Of a stretch of DNA of 64,000 nt, positions 54,463-62,712 are shown one piece after another. Every line of letters begins with the position of its first letter. Within the stretch, counting starts at the first letter, position 1. Source of the stretch: Gammaproteobacteria bacterium (lineage in GTDB: Bacteria > Pseudomonadota > Gammaproteobacteria > Ga0077536); NCBI GenBank assembly GCA_024234975.1, contig JACKNH010000012.1, forward strand, positions 46,637-110,636. The letters are read 5' to 3'. The translations under genes were made by a program, and so were the position numbers. The notes under the pieces were generated by a model. The model saw nothing but the letters and a program-made list of their open reading frames with translations. It did not search any database and was not told where the DNA came from.

Positions 54463-55120
54463 CGATCACGTACCCGACGCCACGTACCGTGCGGATGCGG
54501 TCATTGCCATTGACGCGGCCAAGTTTGCGCCGCAGGTTGGACATGTGCGTATCCAGTGATTGGCTGTCACTGTCCGGCATTGCCACAGATTCCAGTTGGC
54601 GCCGCGTCCTGACGTGGTTCTTGCGCCGAAGGAGTTCGCACAGAATCGCGAATTCGGTGGGCGACAGGCTGATCTCCGATTCATCGCAACGTACCTTGCG
54701 GCTGTGGGTATCTACCGCCAGGCCCGCTCCACTCAGGATTTCCGGTTCCGCCGCCCAGCTGCGTCCCCGCCGCAGATTGGCCCGCAATCGGGCCAGCATC
54801 TCGCTGTTGTCAAAGGGCTTGACGAGGTAGTCGTCCGCGCCGGCGTTCAGGCCCTCGATACGGGAATTGACGGTATCACGGGCGGTGATGATGAGTATCG
54901 GCAGGTGATTGCCCTGCCGGCGCAGCTGTTTCACCAGGTCGATGCCTTCGCCATCCGGCAGCCCGAGATCAACCAGCGCGGCATCAAATTCCTCGTCATG
55001 CAGACGATCGCGGGCATCGGCCGCCATGCGCACCCAGATGACCTGCTGGCCATTGTCTTCAAGGAACGCCTTGAGCGCCCGTCCCAGCAGCAAATCATCT
55101 TCAACCAGACAGACATTCAT
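54455..55120 (-). CDS. OmpR-family response regulator (QseB/PmrA-like)
   Basis: A 221-residue transcription factor. The receiver has the acidic pair in 'LVEDDL', phospho-acceptor Asp51 ('LVDLGLPDGEG') and Lys101 ('DYLVKPFD'). The C-terminal winged helix (about residues 125-221) shows 'LSPTEFAILCELLRRKNHVRTRRQLES' and 'VDTHMSNLRRKLG....IRTVRGVGYVID', the OmpR/PhoB signature. The ATG at 55120 begins exactly at 'MNVCLVEDD'; the ribosome-binding site is weak. It is translationally linked to the sensor kinase and divergent from a porin-like gene 145 bases away, which is a likely target promoter. Confidence 0.92.
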   Translation of the reverse strand: MNVCLVEDDLLLGRALKAFLEDNGQQVIWVRMAADARDRLHDEEFDAALVDLGLPDGEGIDLVKQLRRQGNHLPILIITARDTVNSRIEGLNAGADDYLVKPFDNSEMLARLRANLRRGRSWAAEPEILSGAGLAVDTHSRKVRCDESEISLSPTEFAILCELLRRKNHVRTRRQLESVAMPDSDSQSLDTHMSNLRRKLGRVNGNDRIRTVRGVGYVIDD

Positions 55121-55265
55121 GGCCGCTATGGTAGCCGGCCAGGTTAAAGGTTGTCTCAAGCCTTGCCGCGCATTTCTTCAGACGACCTTGAGCTGCCGTT
55201 GAAGGACTCTTGAGGTTGACCTGCCAGGCTGCGCACCTCGTTCAATTGCAAACAAGGAGACGCAG

Positions 55266-55853
55266 GTGCGTCAGATGACATTGAGTACGCTCGTCCTGGT
55301 TGCCGGTATGGGGGTGTTGTCCAGTGCCCATGCCCAGCAGAACCAATCCACCGGCTTGTTCACCGATGCCTCGTTGGGTGTCGGGATCATTGATCTGGAG
55401 CCGATTGGCAGGGTGGAGATCGAGGAGACGGAAACGGGGTCGCTGGCCGGGCGGGTATCCGTCGGGTATTGGTTCACACGGCACTGGGGGGCGGCGCTGA
55501 ATTATGCGGAACTGGGCAGGTTCAGACAGGAATACGAGGGTGGTGTGCTGAACGCCAGGGGCAGATCGTGGGGGCTGACGCTGCTTGGCCGATTACCGAT
55601 CGGGGAGCGCTGGTCTTTCACCGGTAGCCTCGGTCTGCAGCAGGCGAGGTTGCGCGACAACGGTTCGACCGGTGATGTCTCAGGCTTTTCCGAGTTGCTG
55701 GGCAAAAATGAAGCGGTCGTGTTGCTGGGATTGGAAATGGGCTACCACCTGTCGCCTGAGATGCAGGTGTTTGTCACTGCCGAGCCACGGGGCAGGTCCA
55801 CTCACAAGGCTGACCTGGGCTACGTCGGATTCGGTATGCGCTGGCACTTTTAG
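55266..55853 (+). CDS. Small outer-membrane beta-barrel protein (OmpW/OmpA-like barrel)
   Basis: A 195-residue outer-membrane protein. The signal peptide 'MRQMTLSTLVLVAGMGVLSSAHAQ' is followed by a predicted eight-strand barrel with alternating aromatic and hydrophobic residues ('LAGRVSVGYWFTRHWGAALNYAELGRF', 'AVVLLGLEMGYHLSPEMQVFVTAEP'), ending 'GYVGFGMRWHF' with the terminal Phe used for barrel assembly. AAGGAG at 55254-55259 supports the GTG start at 55266. There is no OmpA peptidoglycan-binding domain. It is divergent from the two-component system and may be regulated by it; its ligand is unknown. Confidence 0.85.
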   Translation: MRQMTLSTLVLVAGMGVLSSAHAQQNQSTGLFTDASLGVGIIDLEPIGRVEIEETETGSLAGRVSVGYWFTRHWGAALNYAELGRFRQEYEGGVLNARGRSWGLTLLGRLPIGERWSFTGSLGLQQARLRDNGSTGDVSGFSELLGKNEAVVLLGLEMGYHLSPEMQVFVTAEPRGRSTHKADLGYVGFGMRWHF

Positions 55854-55867
55854 GGCCGGCCGAAGAA

Positions 55868-55894
55868 CCATGCCCGGGACTTGCCCGGGCATGG
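55868..55894. terminator. Strong hairpin between convergent genes
   Basis: CCATGCCCGGG at 55868-55878 and CCCGGGCATGG at 55884-55894 form an 11-bp perfect stem with a 5-base loop, midway between the barrel gene stop (55853) and the amidase stop (55903). It is well placed as a bidirectional terminator, although U-runs are weak on both sides. Confidence 0.65.
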
Positions 55895-55902
55895 CCTGAA
55901 AA

Positions 55903-57912
55903 TCAACGGGCGCTGATCGGCATCGCGCCGTTCTGACCGACCGGACCAAAGCCCGGCGGCGACATCCGGTGGTGGGTGGCGGCCTCGTAGGCGGCCGCGA
56001 TTCTGAATAACATCGGTTCGCTGAACGGCCGGCCGAGGAAGTCGATGCCAATGGGCAGTCTGGCCGGGATCGGGCCCACCAGGATGGGCGCGTCCTTATC
56101 GTCGGGATTGGCAACCCGGTCATAAACCATGGTCGTGAATCCGGCCGGTACCGTGATTGCGGGAAAACCCTGCTGGCCGAGGAACGTCCACACGCCACCG
56201 CGGTCACGGCCGTTGATCGCCGGCTCGGTCGGCGCGCCAAGCTTTGGCACCGGCAGCGTGCTGGTCGGATAGGTGACCGCATCGAGGTTCTGCAACTGCA
56301 TGCATTGCGTCACCACCTGACGTACCGCGTAGCGCAGCAGCATCCGGTCACTCATATCGTACTGCATGGCCTGTTCGGCCTGCTCACGTGTCGCCTTGCG
56401 ATCGGGAAAGCGATCGTCGTCGTAATACGTTCCCTTGCTGATGATATCGGCGTTGGATGTTATGTTGGCATCGCCGCGCTCGCGCAGGTAGCGGTTCATG
56501 TAGTACTTGCCTTCGCCTTCGCCGCGGATACGCTCGAAATCGCGGAGCGTGAACTTGCCGGCCATATCGCCGGGTTCGAAGTACAGGTCGACGAACGTGG
56601 CAACGTGGTCGCCTTGCGGTTTGCCGTCAGCATCCAACGGAAACTTCTCCGGAAATTTGCGGGCGAACAGCACGTTGGCGAGGTAGGGCGCGTATTTGTC
56701 CATGCAGCCCTGGAACAAGCCGCCGTCCGGACCGGGATCAACAATGGTTGCGCCCAGGCCGCGCAGGACATCAAGCTGCTTTTCCACGGTATCAATTGTT
56801 TCGGCGTCGGCCTGCGCAAACAGCTTCTTGCTCATGTATTCGCGCAGTACGCCGATTCGCACGCCATCCAGTCGTTTGGCGTGCGTGTAGCTGGCATAGG
56901 GATCGTCCGGACGCTGGCCGACGTTGAACGCCGTCATCTCGTCTTTCGGATCGTAGCCGGCGATGACATCCAGGATGCGCGCGGTGTCCTCCACGGTTCG
57001 ACAGATCGGTCCGACACGGGTATTGATGCCGGCGCCGATCATGCCGTCGCGGCTGACAAGTTCCTGGGTCGGTGCGATGCCCACGGCATTGTTGGCCACC
57101 GCCGGACCCCGTACGGATGAACTCGTTTCTTCGGCGATTGCACAGGTCACGAGGTTGGCTGCCACCGCGGTACCTGAGCCGGAACTCGATGCGTTGGGTG
57201 AGCGTTCGGTATCGTAGGGATTGCAGAAGGTGCCGCCGAACGCGCTGCGCGCGCCGCCTGATGCATATTCAGCAAGGTTGGCTTTGGCGAGGATGATCGC
57301 GCCGGCCTCGCGCAGTCGGGCGATGAAGGTGGCATCATCGGGCGGCCTGTCGTTGGCCCATGGGGCATCGCCGCCGGAAGTGGTGCGCATGTCGAAGGTG
57401 TCGTATTGATCCTTGATGGCCATCACCACGCCGTGCAACGGTCCTGCCAGTTTGCCGGTGGCGGCCAGTGCGGCGTCCTGCTGGCGGGCGATTTCCAACG
57501 CGTCCGGCATCGCGGGATCGTTGTCCGTGGCATCAGTCATGCTGCGCGCCTTGCGATCATCGAAACCCCAACGGAAACGCGCGGCCGGACGCAGATTCAG
57601 CGTCGCCAATGCATTGATCTGGCCGGCGTTCGGAATGGTGACGATGCGGCCCAGGATGCCATCGGGTTCCTCGACGCAGCGACCGTTGTAGGCCTTGATG
57701 CGATCCAGGTACAGGTTGACGAGTTGTTCGGTCGTCACCTGGCCGCCGAGCAGCGCAGCCTGGATGTCACGTATCGTGGTTTCCATGACGTCAAATGTCG
57801 GGGCTGCCTGCGCGGCCGTGGCTGTCGCCGGCAGACCGACGCTTCCCACGGCAAGGCCGACTGCCCAGACCGCGGCGGCAACATGACGTACGACTGAATG
57901 CTTGGAATTCAC
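55903..57912 (-). CDS. Large exported amidase-signature hydrolase (first paralogue)
   Basis: A 669-residue secreted hydrolase of the amidase signature family, which cleaves amide bonds with a Ser-cisSer-Lys triad. The GTG start at 57912 has GAGGG seven bases upstream and yields a signal-peptide-like N-terminus. Lys167 lies in 'VVMAIKDQYDTFDMRTTSGG', the cis-Ser region in 'SPNASSSGSGTAVAAN', and the nucleophile is Ser266 in 'EETSSSVRGPA' (the usual T-G-G-S is T-S-S-S here). The C-terminal half includes 'GFPAITVPAGF' and 'LPIGIDFLGRPFSEPMLFRIAAAYEAATHHR'. At 669 residues it is about 200 longer than typical members, with an inserted middle domain. Two paralogues follow at 60-64 kb. The amide substrate is unknown. 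Confidence 0.9.
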   Translation of the reverse strand: MNSKHSVVRHVAAAVWAVGLAVGSVGLPATATAAQAAPTFDVMETTIRDIQAALLGGQVTTEQLVNLYLDRIKAYNGRCVEEPDGILGRIVTIPNAGQINALATLNLRPAARFRWGFDDRKARSMTDATDNDPAMPDALEIARQQDAALAATGKLAGPLHGVVMAIKDQYDTFDMRTTSGGDAPWANDRPPDDATFIARLREAGAIILAKANLAEYASGGARSAFGGTFCNPYDTERSPNASSSGSGTAVAANLVTCAIAEETSSSVRGPAVANNAVGIAPTQELVSRDGMIGAGINTRVGPICRTVEDTARILDVIAGYDPKDEMTAFNVGQRPDDPYASYTHAKRLDGVRIGVLREYMSKKLFAQADAETIDTVEKQLDVLRGLGATIVDPGPDGGLFQGCMDKYAPYLANVLFARKFPEKFPLDADGKPQGDHVATFVDLYFEPGDMAGKFTLRDFERIRGEGEGKYYMNRYLRERGDANITSNADIISKGTYYDDDRFPDRKATREQAEQAMQYDMSDRMLLRYAVRQVVTQCMQLQNLDAVTYPTSTLPVPKLGAPTEPAINGRDRGGVWTFLGQQGFPAITVPAGFTTMVYDRVANPDDKDAPILVGPIPARLPIGIDFLGRPFSEPMLFRIAAAYEAATHHRMSPPGFGPVGQNGAMPISAR

Positions 57913-58085
57913 GGGGTGGCCCTCGCGGAAGTGTTGGCGTCTCCCCAAGACGAGGCGCAGCAACCGGACCCTACCCGGTCAGAAATCCCGCTGCCTATTC
58001 CATTCGTCGCCGATCCGGCAGGATCAAGCATGAAAACGCCAGAATCAGCGTTGTCATCACTACTGCGGCAGTGGACACTGTGACG

Positions 58086-59018
58086 ATGCAGATTTCGCCA
58101 CAACCCCGGCCTGGGACCACGCTTGCCGCGCTGCTGGAGGATTACCGGAATTCGCGCGGTGGCCATGCGCCGTCAGGCGTGATCAGCACAGGTGTGCCGC
58201 GGGTGACATTCTTCTGGAATGACCAGCCGATCCCGCGCGCGCCGCTGTTGTACGACGCCGGCATTGTGATCGTTGGGCAGGGGCACAAGGTAGGATTTCT
58301 CGGCGGGCGCCGGTTTGAGTACGACGCCGACACCTGCCTGGTGTTGGGTGTGCCTGTGCCGTTCGAATGCGAAGTGCATGCCAGCCCCACCGAACCCCTG
58401 CTCGGCATTCGCATCGACATCGACATCACGTCACTGCAAGCGCTGGTCGCCCGCGTTGGTGGAGGGCTTGGCGCTGACGGGAAGGGCAATCGTCTGCCGC
58501 ACGCCGGCGTGGAACCGGTATCGATGAACGGCCCGTTGCTCGACGCGTCGAAGCGGCTCATCGAATGTCTCGCTGACCCGGTGGATCGCCAGGTTGTCGG
58601 TCCGGCGGTGGTCGATGAAATCATCTATCGTATTCTGCGTGGCGAGCAGGGCCACGTCCTGTATACGCTCACCCAGCACCACACGCCTTACGCCGGGATT
58701 GCCCGCGCGTTGGCGCGAATGCACAGGGATTACCGCGACACGCTGCCCGTCGAAGCGCTGGCGAAGGAGAGTGCAATGAGCGTGTCGGCCTTTCACCGGG
58801 CGTTCAAGATGGTAACCGGTGACAGTCCGCTGCAGTACCTGAAAAAAATCCGCCTGCTCAAGGCCAGAGGGTTGCTCGTGTTCGACGGCGCACGGGTCGA
58901 TGAGGCCGCATACAAAGTAGGTTACGCGAGCGCTTCGCAATTCAGTCGCGAGTTCAAAAGTTATTTCCAGGTGCCGCCGTCTCTCGCGCACAGCCTGCCA
59001 TATACCGACGCGCCCTGA
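58086..59018 (+). CDS. AraC-family transcriptional regulator with AraC_N-type domain
   Basis: A 310-residue regulator. Residues 30-185 match the AraC N-terminal type typified by YqhC ('YDAGIVIVGQGHKVGFLGGRRFEYDADTCLVLGVPVPFECEVHASPTEPLLGIRIDID'). The C-terminal two helix-turn-helices are 'LPVEALAKESAMSVSAFHRAFKMVTGDSPLQYLKKIRLLKAR' and 'VDEAAYKVGYASASQFSREFKSYFQVPPS'. YqhC responds to aldehydes and activates an aldo-keto reductase gene. Here an aldo-keto reductase gene starts 198 bases downstream on the same strand, a matching context. The ATG at 58086 is chosen by family start; its ribosome-binding site is weak. It is divergent from the first amidase gene. Confidence 0.88.
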   Translation: MQISPQPRPGTTLAALLEDYRNSRGGHAPSGVISTGVPRVTFFWNDQPIPRAPLLYDAGIVIVGQGHKVGFLGGRRFEYDADTCLVLGVPVPFECEVHASPTEPLLGIRIDIDITSLQALVARVGGGLGADGKGNRLPHAGVEPVSMNGPLLDASKRLIECLADPVDRQVVGPAVVDEIIYRILRGEQGHVLYTLTQHHTPYAGIARALARMHRDYRDTLPVEALAKESAMSVSAFHRAFKMVTGDSPLQYLKKIRLLKARGLLVFDGARVDEAAYKVGYASASQFSREFKSYFQVPPSLAHSLPYTDAP

Positions 59019-59216
59019 CCGCCCTGCGGCAGCAGCGGCATTTTTGCCTGTTCGTGGCGGTATCTGCAGAATCAGGCAAGCTCCTGCCACGAATACCCAT
59101 TCAACGTTGCGTCGCTTGCGCCTAATTTATCCAGGTCCCCGGGCACAACTGAACAGAACCGCTGCGGGCCCGGCATATTGCGCAAACCTCGGCCCGACCG
59201 AGCAAGGAGATATTCA

Positions 59217-60083
59217 ATGATTCTGCAAGACACCTACACTTTGGCCAACGGCGTCGAGATCCCCAAGCTGGGTCTGGGCACCTGGATGATTCCCGACCAT
59301 GAGACCGCCAGAGCGGTGCAGGAAGCGGTTGCCATCGGCTACCGGCATATCGACACGGCGCAGGCCTATGCCAATGAAGCCGGTGTCGGCGTCGGTGTCC
59401 GCACCTGTGGTGTGCCGCGCGAGAACATCTTCGTGACGACCAAGCTCGCTGCGGAGGTGAAGTCCTACGACGAAGCCATCCGGTCGATTGACGGATCGCT
59501 GCAAGCCCTCGGCCTGGAGACCATCGACATGATGATCATCCACAGTCCGCAGCCCTGGATGCAGTTTGGCGCGACAGACCGTTTTCTCGAAGGCAACCGT
59601 GAAGCCTGGCGTGCGCTCGAGGATGCATACCGGGCGGGCAAATTGCGCGCCATTGGCGTGTCCAATTTTCAGCAGGTCGACCTCGAAAATCTGCTTGGGT
59701 CGTGCACTGTCAGGCCGATGGTGAACCAGATCTTGGCGCACATCAGCAATACGCCGGCGGCGCTTATCCGGTACACGCAGGAGCAGGGCATCCTCGTCGA
59801 GGCGTACTCGCCGATTGCGCATGGGCAATTGATGAAGAACGAACAGGTGACGACGATGGCGGCGAAATACGGCGTGACTGTTCCGCAGTTGTCGATTCGC
59901 TACGACTTGCAGCTGGGTCTGCTGCCCTTGCCCAAAACCGCGAATCCCGCGCACATGAAGAGTAACGCCGACGTCGACTTCGTCATCTCGAACGACGATA
60001 TGGCGGTATTGCAGAATCTGCCGCAGATCGAGGACTACGGCGAGGCGCGCAACATGCCGGTATTTGGCGGCAAGCTGAGCTGA
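59217..60083 (+). CDS. Aldo-keto reductase
   Basis: A 288-residue NADPH-dependent (beta/alpha)8-barrel reductase. The catalytic tetrad is complete: Asp46 and Tyr51 in 'GYRHIDTAQAYANE', Lys76 in 'FVTTKLAAE' and His109 in 'DMMIIHSPQPW'. 'GKLRAIGVSNFQQVDLENLL' and a C-terminal 'LPLPKTANPAHMKSNADVDF' cofactor segment are typical. AGGAG precedes the ATG at 59217, which is preferred over a start 13 codons upstream. It probably detoxifies aldehydes or reduces a carbonyl intermediate. The adjacent YqhC-like AraC regulator is consistent with aldehyde-induced expression, as known for yqhD-dkgA in enterics. Confidence 0.93.
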   Translation: MILQDTYTLANGVEIPKLGLGTWMIPDHETARAVQEAVAIGYRHIDTAQAYANEAGVGVGVRTCGVPRENIFVTTKLAAEVKSYDEAIRSIDGSLQALGLETIDMMIIHSPQPWMQFGATDRFLEGNREAWRALEDAYRAGKLRAIGVSNFQQVDLENLLGSCTVRPMVNQILAHISNTPAALIRYTQEQGILVEAYSPIAHGQLMKNEQVTTMAAKYGVTVPQLSIRYDLQLGLLPLPKTANPAHMKSNADVDFVISNDDMAVLQNLPQIEDYGEARNMPVFGGKLS

Positions 60084-60248
60084 GCCCATAACTCGCTAGG
60101 GACACACCACGTCTACCCATTTGATTTGGCCTGTCGCCGTTTATTCGGGATGTCTACAGGCATGTTTCGCGGCGGCAATTTATCCGGCGGAACACAGTCT
60201 GCCACCGTCGGTTCATGCAGCAGATCCACGGCATCTTCGGGCGGCTTG

Positions 60249-62624
60249 TCATTCGGTCGCACTCAGTGCCGGTGAGGTCATGCTGGCCGGCAGCGGCGGC
60301 AGGGCTGCCGGGGGTTGCCGGTGACGGGTGGCGGCCTCGTAGATGGAGGCGATTTTGAACAGCGTCGGCTCGGTACCGATACCGGCCCAGAACGACAGGC
60401 CGAATGGCATCGGTACGGCCATGCGCGAAGCTTCTGTATCGTTCGCCTTGCCGACATAGCCATCGCGCTTTTCGTTCAGTGCGAAACCCGGCTCGTAGAT
60501 GATGTCGTTGTAGCCGGCAGGCACCGTGATCTCGGGGATACCCAGGTTGGCGCTGGTCGGAAAACGGCCGACCGGACGGTTGTTCGCAACCGGTTGACTG
60601 GCATGGCCGATCAGCGCCGGTGGCACGGTGCTGGTCGGGTTCACCAGCACATCGAGGTCATTCTGGGCCATCACCTTTTCCACCACCAGGCGCATCACCT
60701 CGCGCATCTTGATGGCCTTGGTCATGCCGTCCGCCGTGATATCCATGGCGTTGGCCCAGTTGATCATCGCCGCCGTCTTGTCTGCCGCGTAGAACTTCGA
60801 GTTGGCGTTCAGCGATTGCCAGTCGGTAATGCGGCTATCGCCGCGGCGTGCGAGATATTGCTGCATGTGAAAGCTGAAACTCAACGATTTGTCCGGCCCT
60901 TCGTTGATGCTGCGCAGGTTGAGCTTGTCCGATAGTGGCGCCTGACCTTGTGCCAGCGCCACCAGATAATCGCGGTTATGCACATCGAACCCTTCCACTG
61001 CGTACAGTGGATTACCGTCGTCATCCACCCGGGTGAAGTATTCCGGCATATGGAACGGCAGGATCTCGGCCAGCGCTGCCTGGAAGTCGTAGGTCATGTC
61101 GGCGATGTCGGGATCATCGGGATACAGCGGGTCGCGCGACTCGACCAGTTCAGCGCCGAGCTGGTCGCGTAGCACACGCTTGATCTCGGCATCGATGCGG
61201 TCGCTGACCGCGCCATCGTTTGCGCTGTGCTTGACCATGTATTCGCGGACGATGCCGATGCGGATGCCGGCGAGCGGTCGCGCCGGCAACACGGTGTCAC
61301 GCTCCACGGTGGATGCGCTGTAGGGTTGTGTTGGCAGCAACGCGCGCGGCAATGCCGAGTAGATGTCGCGCGGATCGAAGTAGCGAGTTCGTTCATCGTT
61401 CAACGCGTCCAGTACCCGGGCGGTATCGGCAACGGTGCGGCAATGGACGCCTGCGCGATCGAGGTAGGGATCAGCGCCTATCGCGCCGCCGTATGGCATC
61501 AGGCCTTTGGTGGTGACAAGGCCGACCACGCCATTGCGCCAGGCCGGCTGACGGCACGAACCGCCGGTTTCCTCGCAGATTGAACAGGTGACCATGTTGG
61601 CGCCGACCGAAACCGCTGAGCCGGAGCTGGAGCCGCCGGTTTCACGGGCGGAATCGTAGGCATTGCATGCCGTACCACCCCAGCTGGAACGGGCACCCGC
61701 GCCAAAGGTCTTGCCAGTGGCCTTGGCGTCACCACCTGGATTGCCGGAGCCGCCGTTGTATTCGGACAGGTTGGCCTTGGCCAGAATGATCGCGCCCTTG
61801 TCGCGCAGTTGTTTGACGATGGTGGCGTCTTCAGTGGGAAAGTCTGCCGCGTAGTTGGCATCGGCGCCACCGGTGGACCGCATATCAACCGTATCGAACA
61901 CGTCCTTGAAGGACATGGCAATACAGTACATGGGCATCTTCTCAAGATCCGGATTGCGGCCGAATCTGGCATCGAGTGCCGCAGCGGTTTCGAGAGCGTC
62001 GGGCTGGCGACGGAACTGTTCGCAGGCACGCGGACAATATGCCGGCAATGCGCCGTTACCCGGCGCCGCATCGCATTCTGCACTGCAAGTGGCGCTGCGT
62101 TCGCCGCGGATGTTCAACGTGTTCAGGGCATTGACCTGGGATAAACCGGCAATGCCGGTCACAAAGCCGTACTGCTGCTGAGCAGCCGGGTTGCTGGCGG
62201 TGGCTTCCAATCTGCCGAAATCGATGGGCGGCCCCTCATAGTCATCGAGATCCGGCAGCAGTGTGCGCGCCGCGACCGTCTGCGTTGGAAACGTCAACGG
62301 CAGACCGCTGCGAACCGTGCCAGTACCCGGAGAAATATTTGAGCCGTCTTCTGTCACCAGCGCCGTGCAGGTGCCGTTATAGGCTCTGGCGCGCGCCAGA
62401 TAGGCTTCAACGATTTGCGTGCAACTGGTCTGGCCGGCCTGGATGGCCATGTGGGTCTGTTCGATGGTCGATTCCTCGACCTGAAAGTTTGCGGAGGCGG
62501 CTTTCATCGCCGGTACCGCGATGAGGAAAAGTGATGTGATAAAAGTGGTTAAACATCCTGGACATTCGCTTGCCTTGTTCATCACGCCAGCGCGCAGCCG
62601 CACCATCATCTTTCGATCGTTCAT
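60249..62624 (-). CDS. Large exported amidase-signature hydrolase (second paralogue, Cys-rich insert)
   Basis: A 791-residue member of the amidase signature family. An N-terminal hydrophobic segment (about residues 24-40, 'LTTFITSLFLIAVPAMKAASA') suggests export. The triad is Lys240 in 'CIAMSFKDVFDTVDMRSTGG', the cis-Ser region in 'TGGSSSGSAVSVGAN' and nucleophile Ser356 in 'EETGGSCRQPA'. An insert near residues 175-205 carries four Cys (180, 184, 197, 201), and another insert after Lys240 ('SGNPGGDAKATGKTFG') is Gly-rich. Length far exceeds the usual 450-500 residues. AGGCG lies before the ATG at 62624. The third paralogue gene ends 88 bases upstream on the same strand, so the two may share an operon. 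Confidence 0.9.
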   Translation of the reverse strand: MNDRKMMVRLRAGVMNKASECPGCLTTFITSLFLIAVPAMKAASANFQVEESTIEQTHMAIQAGQTSCTQIVEAYLARARAYNGTCTALVTEDGSNISPGTGTVRSGLPLTFPTQTVAARTLLPDLDDYEGPPIDFGRLEATASNPAAQQQYGFVTGIAGLSQVNALNTLNIRGERSATCSAECDAAPGNGALPAYCPRACEQFRRQPDALETAAALDARFGRNPDLEKMPMYCIAMSFKDVFDTVDMRSTGGADANYAADFPTEDATIVKQLRDKGAIILAKANLSEYNGGSGNPGGDAKATGKTFGAGARSSWGGTACNAYDSARETGGSSSGSAVSVGANMVTCSICEETGGSCRQPAWRNGVVGLVTTKGLMPYGGAIGADPYLDRAGVHCRTVADTARVLDALNDERTRYFDPRDIYSALPRALLPTQPYSASTVERDTVLPARPLAGIRIGIVREYMVKHSANDGAVSDRIDAEIKRVLRDQLGAELVESRDPLYPDDPDIADMTYDFQAALAEILPFHMPEYFTRVDDDGNPLYAVEGFDVHNRDYLVALAQGQAPLSDKLNLRSINEGPDKSLSFSFHMQQYLARRGDSRITDWQSLNANSKFYAADKTAAMINWANAMDITADGMTKAIKMREVMRLVVEKVMAQNDLDVLVNPTSTVPPALIGHASQPVANNRPVGRFPTSANLGIPEITVPAGYNDIIYEPGFALNEKRDGYVGKANDTEASRMAVPMPFGLSFWAGIGTEPTLFKIASIYEAATRHRQPPAALPPLPASMTSPALSATE

Positions 62625-62712
62625 GAGTCGCCTGCCATCAATGAGAGGATTCGGAATTGCGGGTCGGTCAGCACGGAGATAGCCGCCGGTGGGTACGGAT
62701 AAACCGCCGCGC

